Notes: generated by a model not told the origin, from the sequence alone. Positions 18,096 to 28,676 are shown, counted from the first letter of the stretch. The stretch is DNA of 64,000 bases from Bacteroidales bacterium (GCA_015493525.1 WGCY01000009.1:62001-126000), one strand, 5' to 3'. Numbers and translations: made by a program.

Positions 18096-18130
18096 ATTAA
18101 TTAGATTAATACAATGTTAAATTCGTTATT

Positions 18131-18799
18131 ATGAGTAATAAACCTTACTATTCTTCGGTTACGAAGAAAATCATTATGTCGTTGATGGGGCTGTTTCTGG
18201 TAACGTTTTTGGTGGTACACCTTACCCTGAATTCGTTTTTGCTCTTCAGCAATAATTTGTTTAATGCAGGTGCCCATTTTATGGGAACCAATGCTTTTAT
18301 CCAAGTTTTCCAGTGGGTGCTGTTCGCAGGGTTCGCCATCCACATTTTTTATGGAATAGTTCTGCAAATTCAAAACTGGATGTCGCGTCCGAAAGGCTAC
18401 AAAAAAAGGGCCTCCATGGAACAGTCAGCTTTTTCCAGGTACATGATTTACACCGGTCTTCTTATTTTTATCTTTTTGATTATTCACCTTGGAAATTTCT
18501 TTTTTGTGAAAATGGGTTGGGCAGGAAATGGTATTCCTCTCACTTCCAATGGTGAAGAAAATATGGCACAGCTGGTGCGTAGCCTGTTTCAGCATGGCGG
18601 TTATGTTACTTTTTATGTGATTATGTTCCTGCTCATGGGTTTCCATTTAGACCACGCTTTTCAGTCTGCTTTTCAGACACTGGGGCTGAACCACAAGACT
18701 TACTGGGGTTTTATCAAAGGACTCAGTCGTGTTTATGCCATAGTAGTTACTCTTGGCTTTGTCATTATTCCTTTGTTTGTTTATTTTAAAATAGTATAG
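18131..18799 (+). CDS. sdhC: Succinate dehydrogenase/fumarate reductase cytochrome b subunit
   Basis: A 222-residue membrane subunit with five predicted helices and several histidines suitable for heme b (for example in VHLTLN, FQHGG and FHLDHAFQ). It anchors the dehydrogenase to the inner membrane and passes electrons between quinone and the iron-sulfur subunit. It is the first gene of a three-gene operon (cytochrome b, flavoprotein 4 bp later, iron-sulfur protein 39 bp later), the arrangement of the B-type enzyme that in anaerobic Bacteroidota works mainly as menaquinol:fumarate reductase. Direction of catalysis is not decided by sequence. Confidence 0.93.
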   Translation: MSNKPYYSSVTKKIIMSLMGLFLVTFLVVHLTLNSFLLFSNNLFNAGAHFMGTNAFIQVFQWVLFAGFAIHIFYGIVLQIQNWMSRPKGYKKRASMEQSAFSRYMIYTGLLIFIFLIIHLGNFFFVKMGWAGNGIPLTSNGEENMAQLVRSLFQHGGYVTFYVIMFLLMGFHLDHAFQSAFQTLGLNHKTYWGFIKGLSRVYAIVVTLGFVIIPLFVYFKIV

Positions 18800-18803
18800 C
18801 CTT

Positions 18804-20753
18804 ATGACTAAGATAGATTCAAAAATTCCTGAAGGTCCGATAGCAGAAAAGTGGACTCGATATAAAGAACATCAAAAACTGGTCAATCCTGCCAACAAAC
18901 GTAAAATTGATATTATTGTTGTGGGTACCGGACTAGCCGGTGGCGCTGCTGCTGCCAGCTTAGGTGAAATGGGTTTTAATGTAAAAGTATTCTGTATTCA
19001 GGACAGCCCGAGGCGTGCACACAGTATTGCCGCCCAGGGTGGTATCAATGCCGCTAAAAATTATCCCAATGATGGCGATACGATTTATCGTCTGTTTTAT
19101 GATACGGTAAAAGGTGGCGACTATCGTGGCCGCGAATCGAATACTTATCGTTTGGCAGAAGTAAGTAATAACATTATTGATCAATGTGTGGCACAGGGAG
19201 TTCCTTTTGCCCGCGAGTATTCGGGCTATCTTGCCAACCGTTCTTTTGGTGGTGCTTTGGTTTCGAGAACATTTTATGCACGCGGCCAAACCGGCCAGCA
19301 GTTGTTACTCGGTGCTTACGGTGCTTTAAGTAAAGAAATTAAACGGGGTTCCGTAAAATTATATACCCGTCGCGAAATGCTTGACCTTGTGGTTATGAAA
19401 GATGGACGTGCACGGGGTATTGTTGTCAGAAATCTTTTTACCGGAGAACTTGAGCGCTATAGTGCCCATGCTGTTTTGTTGGCAACTGGTGGTTACGGAA
19501 ACGTCTATTTCCTTTCTACCAATGCCATGACTTCTAACGGAAGTGCTGCGTGGCGTGCCTATAAACGTGGTGCTTATTTTGCCAATCCCTGTTATGTGCA
19601 GATTCACCCAACTTGTATCCCTGTTCATGGCGAATACCAATCGAAACTGACACTGATGAGTGAGAGTTTGCGTAACGATGGCAGGATTTGGGTCCCCAAG
19701 AAAAAAGAAGATGTTGAAAAAATAAGGAAAAAAGAAATTCGTCCGCGCGATATACCGGAAGAAGACCGTGATTATTATCTTGAACGCAGGTATCCTGCCT
19801 TTGGTAACCTTGCGCCCCGCGATGTGTCTTCGCGCGCTGCCAAGGAACGTTGCGATGCCGGATATGGTGTCGGACCAACCGGCCTGGCTGTTTTTCTGGA
19901 CTTGAAAGATGCCATTGCCCGTTTGGGGAAAGATGTTATCAAAGCACGTTACGGCAACCTGATTGATATGTATGAACGGATTGTGGATGATAATGCTTAC
20001 GAAACCCCTATGATGATTTATCCGGCCACGCACTATTGCATGGGCGGCCTTTGGGTCAATTACGAACTGCAAAGCAATATTCCGGGTCTTTTTGTGGGCG
20101 GTGAGGCCAATTTCTCCGATCATGGTGCCAACCGTCTCGGTGCTTCTGCTATTATGCAGGGGTTGGCCGATGGCTATTTTGTGTTGCCTTACACCATGCA
20201 AAATTATCTTGCAGACCAAATTGGAGTGGGCCCTATTCCGACAGATTCTTCTGAATTTGATAATACAGTGAAAGATGTTCAGGCCAGAATTGACAAGCTG
20301 ATGGCTGTTCAGGGAAAAGAACCTGTTGACTATTTCCATAAAAAGCTGGGACATATTATGTGGGAACATGTGGGAATGGCACGGAATAAAGCCGGTCTTG
20401 AAGAAGGCATTAAATTGATTCAGGAAGTGCGCAAAGAATTCTGGAGCAATGTACGTGTTCCGGGTACTCCTAAAGGAATAAATATTGAACTGGAAAAGGC
20501 ACTTCGTGTGGCTGACTTCCTTGAACTTGGAGAACTGATGGCCCGCGATGCATTACATCGTGAGGAATCGGCAGGCGGACATTTCCGTGAAGAGTACCAG
20601 ACACCCGATGGTGAAGCTATGCGTAATGACAAAGACTTTATGTATGTAGCTGCCTGGGAGTATCCAGGCGATGACAAAGATCCCATACTCAACAAGGAGA
20701 AACTGGAATATGAGGCTATTGAGGTAAAAACACGTAACTATAAAACTGCCTGA
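18804..20753 (+). CDS. sdhA: Succinate dehydrogenase/fumarate reductase flavoprotein subunit
   Basis: A 649-residue FAD subunit. The N-terminal Rossmann motif is [19 protein letters not shown]. The covalent FAD histidine is in [15 protein letters not shown], and the C-terminal Fe-S protein-facing domain includes the usual [14 protein letters not shown] segment. Substrate-site arginines and histidines are in [11 protein letters not shown] and [13 protein letters not shown]. It catalyses succinate/fumarate interconversion on the cytoplasmic face. Long charged inserts such as [18 protein letters not shown] are typical of the Bacteroidota/epsilon-type enzyme. It lies between the cytochrome b and iron-sulfur genes. 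Confidence 0.97.
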   Translation: MTKIDSKIPEGPIAEKWTRYKEHQKLVNPANKRKIDIIVVGTGLAGGAAAASLGEMGFNVKVFCIQDSPRRAHSIAAQGGINAAKNYPNDGDTIYRLFYDTVKGGDYRGRESNTYRLAEVSNNIIDQCVAQGVPFAREYSGYLANRSFGGALVSRTFYARGQTGQQLLLGAYGALSKEIKRGSVKLYTRREMLDLVVMKDGRARGIVVRNLFTGELERYSAHAVLLATGGYGNVYFLSTNAMTSNGSAAWRAYKRGAYFANPCYVQIHPTCIPVHGEYQSKLTLMSESLRNDGRIWVPKKKEDVEKIRKKEIRPRDIPEEDRDYYLERRYPAFGNLAPRDVSSRAAKERCDAGYGVGPTGLAVFLDLKDAIARLGKDVIKARYGNLIDMYERIVDDNAYETPMMIYPATHYCMGGLWVNYELQSNIPGLFVGGEANFSDHGANRLGASAIMQGLADGYFVLPYTMQNYLADQIGVGPIPTDSSEFDNTVKDVQARIDKLMAVQGKEPVDYFHKKLGHIMWEHVGMARNKAGLEEGIKLIQEVRKEFWSNVRVPGTPKGINIELEKALRVADFLELGELMARDALHREESAGGHFREEYQTPDGEAMRNDKDFMYVAAWEYPGDDKDPILNKEKLEYEAIEVKTRNYKTA

Positions 20754-20792
20754 TAGAGTATTAACAAATTTAAAACATTAAATAACAGAACA

Positions 20793-21533
20793 ATGGATTT
20801 AAAATTAAAAATATGGCGTCAAGCCTCTCCCACTGATAAAGGCCAATTTGTAGATTACGACGTTCTTGACATATCACCCGACACTTCCTTTTTGGAGATG
20901 ATTGATATATTAAACGATAAACTTGTCGAGAAAGGTGATGATCCGGTGGCTTTTGACCATGACTGCCGCGAAGGGATTTGCGGAATGTGTAGCATGTTTA
21001 TCAATGGCCATCCGCATGGACCCGAAGCAGCTACCACTACATGCCAGCTTCATATGCGGAAATTTAAAGATGGGGAAACCATCGTCATTGAGCCCTGGCG
21101 TGCAAAACCCTTCCCGGTGATCAAAGACCTGATTGTAGACCGCTCTGCTTTTGATTTGATTATTCAGGAAGCGGGTTATATTTCTGTCTCAACCGGTGGA
21201 ACGCCTGATGCCAATGCTGTTCCCATTAAAAGGGAAAATGCAGAGCTTGCCATGGATGCAGCTGCCTGCATCGGTTGCGGTGCCTGTGTGGCAGCTTGTA
21301 AAAACGCTTCTGCCATGCTTTTTGTCTCCGCAAAAGTTTCGCAATTTGCCCTGCTGCCACAGGGAAAAGTAGAGGCTAAAAAGCGTGTGAAAGAAATGGT
21401 GGCCAAAATGGACGAACTCGGTTTCGGCAACTGTACCAATACTTATGCTTGTGAGGCAGAGTGTCCCAAGGAAATTTCCATTACCAATATTGCCCGTATG
21501 AACCGTCAGTTTATCGGTGCTAAATTGGGATAA
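20793..21533 (+). CDS. sdhB: Succinate dehydrogenase/fumarate reductase iron-sulfur subunit
   Basis: A 246-residue protein with a plant-type [2Fe-2S] ferredoxin domain ([20 protein letters not shown] plus a later Cys in TTTCQLH) and a C-terminal domain for the [4Fe-4S] and [3Fe-4S] clusters ([15 protein letters not shown] and CEAECPKEI). It carries electrons between FAD and quinone/heme. It is the last gene of the operon and is followed by a terminator. Confidence 0.97.
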   Translation: MDLKLKIWRQASPTDKGQFVDYDVLDISPDTSFLEMIDILNDKLVEKGDDPVAFDHDCREGICGMCSMFINGHPHGPEAATTTCQLHMRKFKDGETIVIEPWRAKPFPVIKDLIVDRSAFDLIIQEAGYISVSTGGTPDANAVPIKRENAELAMDAAACIGCGACVAACKNASAMLFVSAKVSQFALLPQGKVEAKKRVKEMVAKMDELGFGNCTNTYACEAECPKEISITNIARMNRQFIGAKLG

Positions 21534-21552
21534 ACAAAATTTCTTACCTTAT

Positions 21553-21590
21553 AAACGGGTTTCTGTCTTCGGGCGGATACCCGTTTTTTA
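21553..21590 (+). terminator. Terminator after sdhB
   Basis: ACGGGT (21555-21560) pairs with ACCCGT (21579-21584) across an 18-nt loop, followed by TTTTTT. Confidence 0.7.
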
Positions 21591-21646
21591 TTGCTTGATT
21601 CTTGTTTTCAATGATTGAAACCAATGGTTTTTTCCTTCCTTTTCCG

Positions 21647-21654
21647 TATTTTTG
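21647..21654 (+). promoter_or_regulatory. -7 element for holB
   Basis: TATTTTTG, exact match, 18 bp before ATG 21673; the upstream in-frame start at 21652 lies inside it and is rejected. Confidence 0.5.
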
Positions 21655-21672
21655 ACCGAAAAACGGCACAAG

Positions 21673-22827
21673 ATGAGATTTAGTGAGGTAATAGGGCAAC
21701 AGTCTGTAAAAGAACGCCTGAGGGCGAGCATAAGGGAAAATCGCGTGGCACATACACAACTCTTCCTCGGGCCTGAAGGGGCTGGTGCCTTTCCACTGGC
21801 CATTGCTTTTGCCCAGTACCTGAATTGTACACATAAACAAGATGGCGACAGTTGCGGTACCTGTCCCTCTTGTGTTAAGTATCAGAAGTTTGCCCATCCC
21901 GATTTGCATTTTATCTTCCCGACAACAACCAACGAAAAGGTTAAGAAACACCCAGCTTCAGAACTGTTTCAGGAAGAATGGCTAGATTTTGTGCAAAAAA
22001 AGGAGGGATATATTACCGAAAGTGAATGGTACGAAAAATTGGGCGTCGGAAATAAACAGGGGGCAATTTACGCCCGCGATGCCAACGAAATTGTTCGTTT
22101 AATAGGTTTCAAACCCTATGAGGCGGCCTACAAAGTGGTTGTCATTTTTCAGGCGGAAAAATTGAATGCTTCTGCCTCCAATAAATTGCTGAAAAGTTTT
22201 GAAGAACCGCCCGGCCATACTTTGCTCATCCTTGTTGCCGAGAGGTATGAACTGATTATTCCCACTGTGCGTTCAAGGGCGCAGCTGGTAAAAATCCCTA
22301 AGCTAAAGGATGAGGCTGTCATGGATGCTTTGCAAAAGAAGTTTTCCACAGAACTTACGCCGGAAAAAATGGCGGAAATTGCTGCCACATCTCAGGGGAA
22401 CTGGAACCTTGCCTTGCAGCTTACAGAGGAAACGGATGATAGTAAATATAATTTTCTGAAGTTTCGTGAATGGATGCGGCTCTGTTTTCGTGGTAATGAT
22501 TATCTCTCATTGCACAGCCTGATACAGGAACTTTCAAGGCTGGGACGGGAAAAACAGAAACGCTTTTTGAAATATGGCCTTCAGGTAATGCATAACAGCC
22601 TGCTGGTAAATGGGGGGCAAAACATTGCAACAGTGGCAGGTGCTGATGAAAAGGACTACTTACGGAAATTTGCCCCTTTTGTGAACGAGGCTAACCGGAA
22701 AGCGATGTATGCTTTGCTAAACGAAGCGGTTTATCATGTGGAACGCAATGCCCATCCGGGTATTTTGTTTGCCGATTTGAGTTTTAAGCTTTCTGCGTTG
22801 ATGCGGTTGGGAAAACAACAGAAATAG
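21673..22827 (+). CDS. holB: DNA polymerase III subunit delta'
   Basis: A 384-residue clamp-loader subunit of the AAA+ family starting MRFSEVIGQQSVKERL. The P-loop is degenerate (GPEGAGAF instead of GxxGxGKT), as expected for delta', which does not hydrolyse ATP. A four-cysteine zinc module (LNC...DSCGTCPSC) and the sensor 1 region are present, and SNKLLKSFEEPP matches the clamp-loader motif. It loads the sliding clamp onto DNA in the replisome. A -7 element sits directly upstream; the next gene, PSP1, has its own promoter. Confidence 0.93.
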   Translation: MRFSEVIGQQSVKERLRASIRENRVAHTQLFLGPEGAGAFPLAIAFAQYLNCTHKQDGDSCGTCPSCVKYQKFAHPDLHFIFPTTTNEKVKKHPASELFQEEWLDFVQKKEGYITESEWYEKLGVGNKQGAIYARDANEIVRLIGFKPYEAAYKVVVIFQAEKLNASASNKLLKSFEEPPGHTLLILVAERYELIIPTVRSRAQLVKIPKLKDEAVMDALQKKFSTELTPEKMAEIAATSQGNWNLALQLTEETDDSKYNFLKFREWMRLCFRGNDYLSLHSLIQELSRLGREKQKRFLKYGLQVMHNSLLVNGGQNIATVAGADEKDYLRKFAPFVNEANRKAMYALLNEAVYHVERNAHPGILFADLSFKLSALMRLGKQQK

Positions 22828-22902
22828 TTCTCATTGTGGTTTTTTGTGGGGATGGGAACGAAAACTTTTCCATATGGAAAATGCTGCCAAGTAGAATTTT
22901 CC

Positions 22903-22910
22903 TACTTTTG
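22903..22910 (+). promoter_or_regulatory. -7 element for PSP1-gldH-PBP1A operon
   Basis: TACTTTTG, exact match. A start about 7 nt further on would leave almost no leader for ATG 22923 but a normal one for ATG 22938. Confidence 0.5.
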
Positions 22911-22937
22911 TAGTTTCATGAAATGAAGGTTCGGCTA

Positions 22938-24044
22938 ATGATAAATAAATTGGAAAATAGAGATTCAATCAATCAAAATACAGGCAACAGGGGATGCTGT
23001 GTCGTGGATATCAAAGCTGAAGAATACTCTGTGAATCAGGCAAGATGCTGTAAACTGAATTCATTTAATTGGCTCTCCGGATATGATGATCCCGGACAGG
23101 AGGGGAAAGAGCAGTATGTGGAAGTACGTTTCAAAAACGGACGAAAAGATTTCTTTTTGTGTCCGCCGGAACTTCATCTTAAAGAAAACGAGATTGTTAC
23201 TGTGGAAACAAGTCCGGGCCATGACATTGGAATTGTTGCCCTGACCGGTACATTGGTAGAGCAACAAATGGCGCGAAAAAATTATAATCCCGACCGGTCT
23301 GAAATAAAAAAGGTGTACCGGCACGCCCGATTGAGCGACATAGAAAAATGGATGGCAGCTGTTTCGCTCGAGAAGCAGACTTTGCATGGTACACGCCGTA
23401 TTGCCGGTGAACTTGGACTTGAAATGAAGGTCAATGATGTGGAGTATTTTGGTGATAAAACCAAAGCTGTTTTTTATTTTACGGCCGGTGAAAGGGTTGA
23501 TTTCCGCCAGTTGATCCGTCGCCTTGCCGATGAGTTTAAAGTCCGGATTGAGATGCGCCAAATCGGGGTACGGCAGGAAGCTGCAAAATTGGGTGGCATT
23601 GGCTCCTGCGGGCGTGAGCTTTGCTGTGCCTCCCACATGAGCACTTTTAAAAGTGTTTCCACTAACTCTGCCCGGACACAGCAACTCTCCCTTAATCCAC
23701 AAAAACTGGCCGGACAGTGTGGCAAACTGAAATGCTGCCTCAATTATGAGCTGGATGACTATCTCGATGCCCTGGCAGAATTTCCTGATAACAAAACGGC
23801 CCTGAAAACAAAAAAAGGAATGGCTTATCATCAGAAAAGTGATATCTTTCAGAAGCTTATGTGGTTTGCTTATGCTGACGATCCCAACAACATGATGGCT
23901 TTGCCTGTGGGCAAAGTGAAAAAAATTATGGCAATGAACCAAAAGAACAGGTTTCCGTCCGATATAGAATCTTTTGCCCTGCAAACGGAACAAAAATCTG
24001 CCGAACCGGCTAACGGTGCAGATGACTTTGCTTCCTATATTTAA
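22938..24044 (+). CDS. ricT: PSP1/RicT (YaaT)-like protein
   Basis: A PSP1 C-terminal domain protein, 368 residues from ATG 22938, chosen because GAAGG lies 8 nt upstream and the promoter is very close to the earlier ATG at 22923. The conserved core is clear: LRRLADEF-like region, RIEMRQIGVRQEAAKLGG, GSCGRELCC, and QCGKLKCCLNYELD. The cysteine pairs CC are typical of RicT-type proteins, which in Bacillus form a complex with RicA and RicF and affect RNase Y maturation; the role in Bacteroidota is not settled. It is first in an operon with gldH and PBP1A, a common order in this phylum. Confidence 0.9.
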   Translation: MINKLENRDSINQNTGNRGCCVVDIKAEEYSVNQARCCKLNSFNWLSGYDDPGQEGKEQYVEVRFKNGRKDFFLCPPELHLKENEIVTVETSPGHDIGIVALTGTLVEQQMARKNYNPDRSEIKKVYRHARLSDIEKWMAAVSLEKQTLHGTRRIAGELGLEMKVNDVEYFGDKTKAVFYFTAGERVDFRQLIRRLADEFKVRIEMRQIGVRQEAAKLGGIGSCGRELCCASHMSTFKSVSTNSARTQQLSLNPQKLAGQCGKLKCCLNYELDDYLDALAEFPDNKTALKTKKGMAYHQKSDIFQKLMWFAYADDPNNMMALPVGKVKKIMAMNQKNRFPSDIESFALQTEQKSAEPANGADDFASYI

Positions 24045-24120
24045 ATGACAGAAAGCCGGTATCGTATTTATCTTATCTTTATGAATAATAAATCATACAA
24101 ATTTTCATTATTACTAAAGT

Positions 24121-24597
24121 ATGTGCTCGTCTCGTGTTAAAACATTTATCCTCTCTTCTCTTGCAGCGGTTTTTTTCCTGACCGGATGCGGCAGGCCGGC
24201 TTTGTTTACGCAAGCCGTTGATCTTCACGGTGTATGGCCAAAAGACAAAGCGGCTAAATTCGTTGTGCCGGTTTCAGACACGGTTGCCCCATATGATTTT
24301 TATATAAACGTCAGGCATACAGGAAAATACAGGTACAGTAACCTTTACCTTTTTATGGAAACCCGTTTTCCGGATGGAAAATATACGAGGGATACACTGG
24401 AAATTATGTTGGCCAATGTTCAGGGAAAATGGCTCGGAAAAGGGTGGGGAGAGATAAAAGAAGACCATGTGCTGCTTAAACGAAAGTTGCGGTTTCCTTT
24501 GTCGGGAGATTATACGTTTTTGATATGGCAGGCCATGCGTGTTGATACACTGAAAGCCGTTAAAAGTGTGGGGCTGGAAATTGAGAGTGCAAAATAA
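24121..24597 (+). CDS. gldH: Gliding motility lipoprotein GldH
   Basis: A 158-residue lipoprotein with signal SLAAVFFLTGC (lipid-modified Cys near 22) and the GldH pattern DLHGVWPKDKAAKFVVPVSDT...YDFYINVRHTGKYRYSNLYLF. GldH is needed for gliding in Flavobacterium and is retained in many non-gliding Bacteroidota, where it may support the type IX secretion machinery. Here that fits the T9SS cargo gene at 7542. It lies between PSP1 and PBP1A. Confidence 0.9.
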   Translation: MCSSRVKTFILSSLAAVFFLTGCGRPALFTQAVDLHGVWPKDKAAKFVVPVSDTVAPYDFYINVRHTGKYRYSNLYLFMETRFPDGKYTRDTLEIMLANVQGKWLGKGWGEIKEDHVLLKRKLRFPLSGDYTFLIWQAMRVDTLKAVKSVGLEIESAK

Positions 24598-24615
24598 AAA
24601 ATTTTAGAATAGTTT

Positions 24616-26910
24616 ATGGAGCAGAAAACGACTGGAAAGACAGCAAAGAAAAAGCGGAAATGGTTTAACTATTTAACCAAGTTCTGGCTGCTTTATTTAA
24701 TTGGTTTCGGACTGGTTATTCTCTTCTTTTATGGAGTTGTTACCGGATTTTTTGGTAAGATGCCTACTTTTCAGCAATTGGAAAACCCGAAGAGCAACCT
24801 GGCTTCCGAAGTGTTTTCTTCCGATGGCCACCTGCTCGGGACTTATTTCATCGAAAATCGCTCCAATGTTACTTACCGGCAGGTTTCGCCCTATCTGATC
24901 AATGCCCTGATTGCCACCGAAGATGTCCGTTTTGAAGAACATTCGGGAATTGACCCGCGTGCTTTAATGCGTGTACTTTATGGCGTGCTTACCGGAAAAC
25001 ACAAAGGGGGTGGAAGTACCATAACGCAACAGCTGGCCAAGAATTTGTTTCCACGGGGCAAACTGAACAAATTACAACTCGTTGTCCGTAAGTTTCAGGA
25101 ATGGGTTACCGCTGTGAAACTGGAGCGGTATTACTCAAAAGAAGAGATTATTGCCATGTACCTGAACACGGTTTTTTTCGGGCACAACGCATATGGAATA
25201 AAATCGGCGGCCAAAACTTTCTTTGCTAAATCCCCCGATTCACTGAACCTTCAGGAATCTGCCCTGCTGGCAGGGGTGGTAAATATGCCCACACACTACA
25301 GCCCTATTTTGCATCCGAAAGCTTCTATGGAAAGACGTAACCTGGTACTTTCGCAAATGGCAAAATACGGTTATATTACGCCTGCCGAGCGAGATTCTGT
25401 CGAAAAACTGCCCCTGGGTGTTGAACATTACGGGTTGCTGGGGCATAATACGGGCGAAGCACGCTATTTCAGGGAGTACCTCCGGCTTGTGATGAACAAG
25501 TGGTGTGCCGCTCATTTTAAGTCCAACGGCCAACCGTATAATCTTTATAAAGATGGGCTGCGTATCTATACCACTATCGATACCCGCATTCAGCGCGATG
25601 CCGAAGATGCGGTGCATGAGTACCTCTCTACCTATTTGCAGCCGGCATTTTACGCTCACTGGAAAAATCATCCTGATGCCCCGTTTGTATTTCCGGGGGC
25701 TACCCCTCAGGAGACAAACAAGCAGATTAAAAAAATTATGGCCCAGGCTATGCACCGGTCCGAGCGTTACCGTTTGATGAAACTGGCAGGGGTTTCGCCC
25801 GATTCCATAAAAATGGCTTTTGAAAAACTCGTTCGGATGAAGGTGTTCTCCTGGAAAGGCATTGTGGACACAACCATGACACCCATGGATTCTATCCGCT
25901 ATTACAAATTTTTACTGAATGCCGGATTGATGTCCATGGAACCGCAGACGGGCTATGTAAGGGCATATGTGGGCGGTATCGATTATCGGTTTTTCAAGTA
26001 CGACCATGTTACCCAGGCCAAACGGCAGGTAGGCTCCACATTTAAACCATTCCTTTATACGCTTGCCATGCAGGAAGGTGAATACAGCCCTTGTTACAAA
26101 GTGCCGAATATCTCCTATAGTGTAAAAATGCCCAATGGAAAATACTGGACACCACACAACGCCGATTCGCGCCGTATCGGACAGGAAGTTACCCTGAAGT
26201 GGGCTTTGGCCAACTCGAACAACTGGATTTCGGCCTGGCTGATCAGCCGTTTTTCACCACAGGCAGTGATTCAAATGGCCCACAAAATGGGTGTTACCTC
26301 ATATATTCCCCCTGTTCCGTCCATCGCTCTCGGGACACCGGACCTCTCTCTTTACGAGATGGTGGGTGCCATGAATACTTTTCCTGACAAAGGCGTTTAC
26401 ATCAAGCCCGTTTTCATTACAAAAATTGAAGATAAAAATGGTAATGTGCTTTACCGGGTTGCCCCGAAGAAAACGGAGGCCATGAGCGAAATTACAGCTT
26501 ACAAAATGATTAAGCTTTTAGAAGGTGTTGTGGAAAGCGGAACCGGTATTCGTTTGCGGTACAGATACGGATTTAACAACGCCGTGGCAGGCAAAACAGG
26601 AACTACGCAGAACCAGTCGGATGGCTGGTTTATGGGCATTGTCCCCAAACTGACAACGGGCGTGTGGGTTGGTGCCGAAGACAGAAGCGTACATTTCAGG
26701 ACAATCAGACTGGGGCAGGGTGCCAATATGGCCCTCCCCATTTGGGCTATCTTTATGAAAAAAGTTTATGCAGACCCTTCGCTGGGTATCAGCCTTTCGG
26801 ATGACTTCTCCAAACCGTTGAAAAATATTGATATCGAATTTGATTGTGGCAAATATGACAAAAAGCACAAAGGACTGGACCCGGATGCGACACAAACAGA
26901 TCATTTTTAA
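24616..26910 (+). CDS. mrcA: Bifunctional penicillin-binding protein 1A
   Basis: A 764-residue class A PBP. A single N-terminal helix (LLYLIGFGLVILFFYGVVTGFF) anchors it. The glycosyltransferase domain has the catalytic Glu in ATEDVRFEEHSGID and GGSTITQQLAKNLF. The transpeptidase domain has the SxxK motif in GSTFKPFLY, SNN in ANSNNWIS, and KTG in AGKTGTTQNQSDGWF. It polymerises and crosslinks peptidoglycan. It starts 19 bp after gldH in the same operon. Confidence 0.96.
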   Translation: MEQKTTGKTAKKKRKWFNYLTKFWLLYLIGFGLVILFFYGVVTGFFGKMPTFQQLENPKSNLASEVFSSDGHLLGTYFIENRSNVTYRQVSPYLINALIATEDVRFEEHSGIDPRALMRVLYGVLTGKHKGGGSTITQQLAKNLFPRGKLNKLQLVVRKFQEWVTAVKLERYYSKEEIIAMYLNTVFFGHNAYGIKSAAKTFFAKSPDSLNLQESALLAGVVNMPTHYSPILHPKASMERRNLVLSQMAKYGYITPAERDSVEKLPLGVEHYGLLGHNTGEARYFREYLRLVMNKWCAAHFKSNGQPYNLYKDGLRIYTTIDTRIQRDAEDAVHEYLSTYLQPAFYAHWKNHPDAPFVFPGATPQETNKQIKKIMAQAMHRSERYRLMKLAGVSPDSIKMAFEKLVRMKVFSWKGIVDTTMTPMDSIRYYKFLLNAGLMSMEPQTGYVRAYVGGIDYRFFKYDHVTQAKRQVGSTFKPFLYTLAMQEGEYSPCYKVPNISYSVKMPNGKYWTPHNADSRRIGQEVTLKWALANSNNWISAWLISRFSPQAVIQMAHKMGVTSYIPPVPSIALGTPDLSLYEMVGAMNTFPDKGVYIKPVFITKIEDKNGNVLYRVAPKKTEAMSEITAYKMIKLLEGVVESGTGIRLRYRYGFNNAVAGKTGTTQNQSDGWFMGIVPKLTTGVWVGAEDRSVHFRTIRLGQGANMALPIWAIFMKKVYADPSLGISLSDDFSKPLKNIDIEFDCGKYDKKHKGLDPDATQTDHF

Positions 26911-26949
26911 TCCGGACATTAATTAATAATTTGGTTTAGAACGTAAAAT

Positions 26950-28086
26950 ATGAAATATCCCATGGTTGACCTTTTGGGTCAGTATCAAAAAATAAAACCA
27001 CAGATAGATGCAGCTATCAGCGAAGTGATAGACAATACGGCTTTTATCAAAGGCCCTGCCGTGAAGCGGTTTCAGGAACATCTCGAAAGCTATTTAAACG
27101 TGAAACATGTGATAACCTGTGGCAATGGTACCGATGCTTTGCAGCTGGCACTCATGGCCCTTGATTTGCAACCGGGCGATGAGGTCATTACTACCTCTTT
27201 CACTTTTATTGCCACGGCAGAAGTCATCGCCCTGCTGAAGTTGACACCGGTGTTGGTGGATGTGCTTCCCGATACGTACAATATCGATCCGGATGCTGTA
27301 AGAAAAGCTGTTACACCACGGACAAAAGCCATTATTCCGGTGCATTTGTTTGGGCAAACAGCTGATATGCAACAGATTATGGATATTGCCCGCAAACATA
27401 ACCTGTTTGTTGTTGAAGATACTGCACAGGCGTTGGGTGCTGATTTTGCCCATCCGCAAACAGGAGAAAAGCAAAAGGCGGGCACGATGGGCACCATAGG
27501 CTGTACCTCCTTTTTCCCCTCTAAAAATCTGGGTGCCTTTGGGGATGGCGGGGCGGTTTTTACCAACGATGACCTGCTTGCCGAAAAGTTACGTATGTTG
27601 GCAAACCACGGTATGAAAGTCAGGTATTATCACGATCATATTGGTATTAACTCGCGCCTTGACACGCTGCAGGCAGCTGTTCTGGATGTGAAACTTGCCC
27701 ACTTGGATGAATATGCTGCAGCACGGCAAAAAGCTGCTGCTTTTTATGACAGGGCATTTGCTGATTGTGAGAAGATAATTACACCGGCAACGGCATCCTT
27801 TACTGCCCACGTTTTCCATCAATATACTGTGGTCTTGAAAGATGTGGATCGGAAAGCTTTGATGCAATTTCTTGCAGAACGGGGTATTGCCTCGGCAGTT
27901 TACTATCCGGTACCGTTACATTTGCAGAAAGCTTATCGCAGCCAACGTTATGGCGAAGGTGATTTTCCGGTAACGGAAGCACTTAGCCGGTCGGTTATGT
28001 CACTGCCAATTCATACGGAACTGACACCCGAAATTCAGGAAGTAATTGCCGGAGCGGTACTAGAATTTATACATAAAAACGGATAA
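26950..28086 (+). CDS. wbpE: DegT/DnrJ/EryC1 aminotransferase, WbpE-like
   Basis: A 378-residue PLP-dependent sugar aminotransferase beginning MKYPMVDLLGQYQKIKPQID. The lysine that binds PLP is in SFFPSKNLGAFGDGGAV, and the family motifs GNGTDALQLAL, FTFIATAEVIALL, and EDTAQALGA are present. With the WbpD-like acetyltransferase directly after it, the likely reaction is amination of a UDP-3-keto-N-acetyl-glucuronate on the way to UDP-2,3-diacetamido sugars for O-antigen or capsule. The earlier steps (WbpA, WbpB) are not in the window. It is the first gene of a four-gene sugar operon. Confidence 0.88.
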   Translation: MKYPMVDLLGQYQKIKPQIDAAISEVIDNTAFIKGPAVKRFQEHLESYLNVKHVITCGNGTDALQLALMALDLQPGDEVITTSFTFIATAEVIALLKLTPVLVDVLPDTYNIDPDAVRKAVTPRTKAIIPVHLFGQTADMQQIMDIARKHNLFVVEDTAQALGADFAHPQTGEKQKAGTMGTIGCTSFFPSKNLGAFGDGGAVFTNDDLLAEKLRMLANHGMKVRYYHDHIGINSRLDTLQAAVLDVKLAHLDEYAAARQKAAAFYDRAFADCEKIITPATASFTAHVFHQYTVVLKDVDRKALMQFLAERGIASAVYYPVPLHLQKAYRSQRYGEGDFPVTEALSRSVMSLPIHTELTPEIQEVIAGAVLEFIHKNG

Positions 28087-28088
28087 CT

Positions 28089-28664
28089 ATGAGTAAAGAA
28101 TATTTTGCCCACGAAACAGCTGTGATAGATGCAGGCTGTGATATAGGAAAAGGAACCAAAATCTGGCATTTCTCGCATATTATGAGTGGGTGCAAGTTGG
28201 GGGAAAATTGTAACATTGGCCAGAATGTGGTGGTTTCGCCGGAAGTAAAACTCGGAAAGAACGTAAAGGTACAGAATAATGTTTCCATTTACACGGGAGT
28301 CATTTGTGAAGATGATGTCTTTCTTGGTCCCTCCATGGTTTTTACCAATGTGGTTAACCCGCGGAGCAACGTTAACCGCAGGGGGCAATACACCAAAACA
28401 ATCGTCCACAGGGGCGTTTCCATCGGTGCCAATGCCACCATTGTTTGCGGGCACGACATCGGAAAATTTGCTTTTATCGGTGCCGGAGCGGTTGTAACCA
28501 AAGAGGTACTGCCTTATGCCCTTGTTGTGGGAAATCCGGCGCGGCAAATAGGCTGGATGAGTGAATATGGCCATCGGCTGGTGTTCGACAAAAACAACAG
28601 GGCCGAATGTCCGGAAAGCCACGAAAAGTACCTGTTGGAAGCAGGCAAAGTCAGAAAAATATAA
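28089..28664 (+). CDS. wbpD: Left-handed beta-helix N-acetyltransferase, WbpD-like
   Basis: A 191-residue hexapeptide-repeat acyltransferase with many (I/V)GxxxxIG-like turns (IGKGTKIWHFSHIMSGCKLGE, IGQNVVVSPEVKLGKN). This matches the WbpD group that acetylates the 3-amino group of UDP-2-acetamido-3-amino-glucuronate using acetyl-CoA as a trimer. It starts 2 bp after the aminotransferase gene, which makes the two steps consecutive in one pathway. Confidence 0.9.
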   Translation: MSKEYFAHETAVIDAGCDIGKGTKIWHFSHIMSGCKLGENCNIGQNVVVSPEVKLGKNVKVQNNVSIYTGVICEDDVFLGPSMVFTNVVNPRSNVNRRGQYTKTIVHRGVSIGANATIVCGHDIGKFAFIGAGAVVTKEVLPYALVVGNPARQIGWMSEYGHRLVFDKNNRAECPESHEKYLLEAGKVRKI

Positions 28665-28676
28665 ATCCTTTATGTT

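Noticed and set aside
19359-20369. 336-codon open frame on the minus strand
   Set aside because: It lies entirely inside the flavoprotein gene, has no family-like sequence and reflects the codon use of the real gene.
23061-23993. 310-codon open frame on the minus strand
   Set aside because: It is a shadow of the PSP1 gene.
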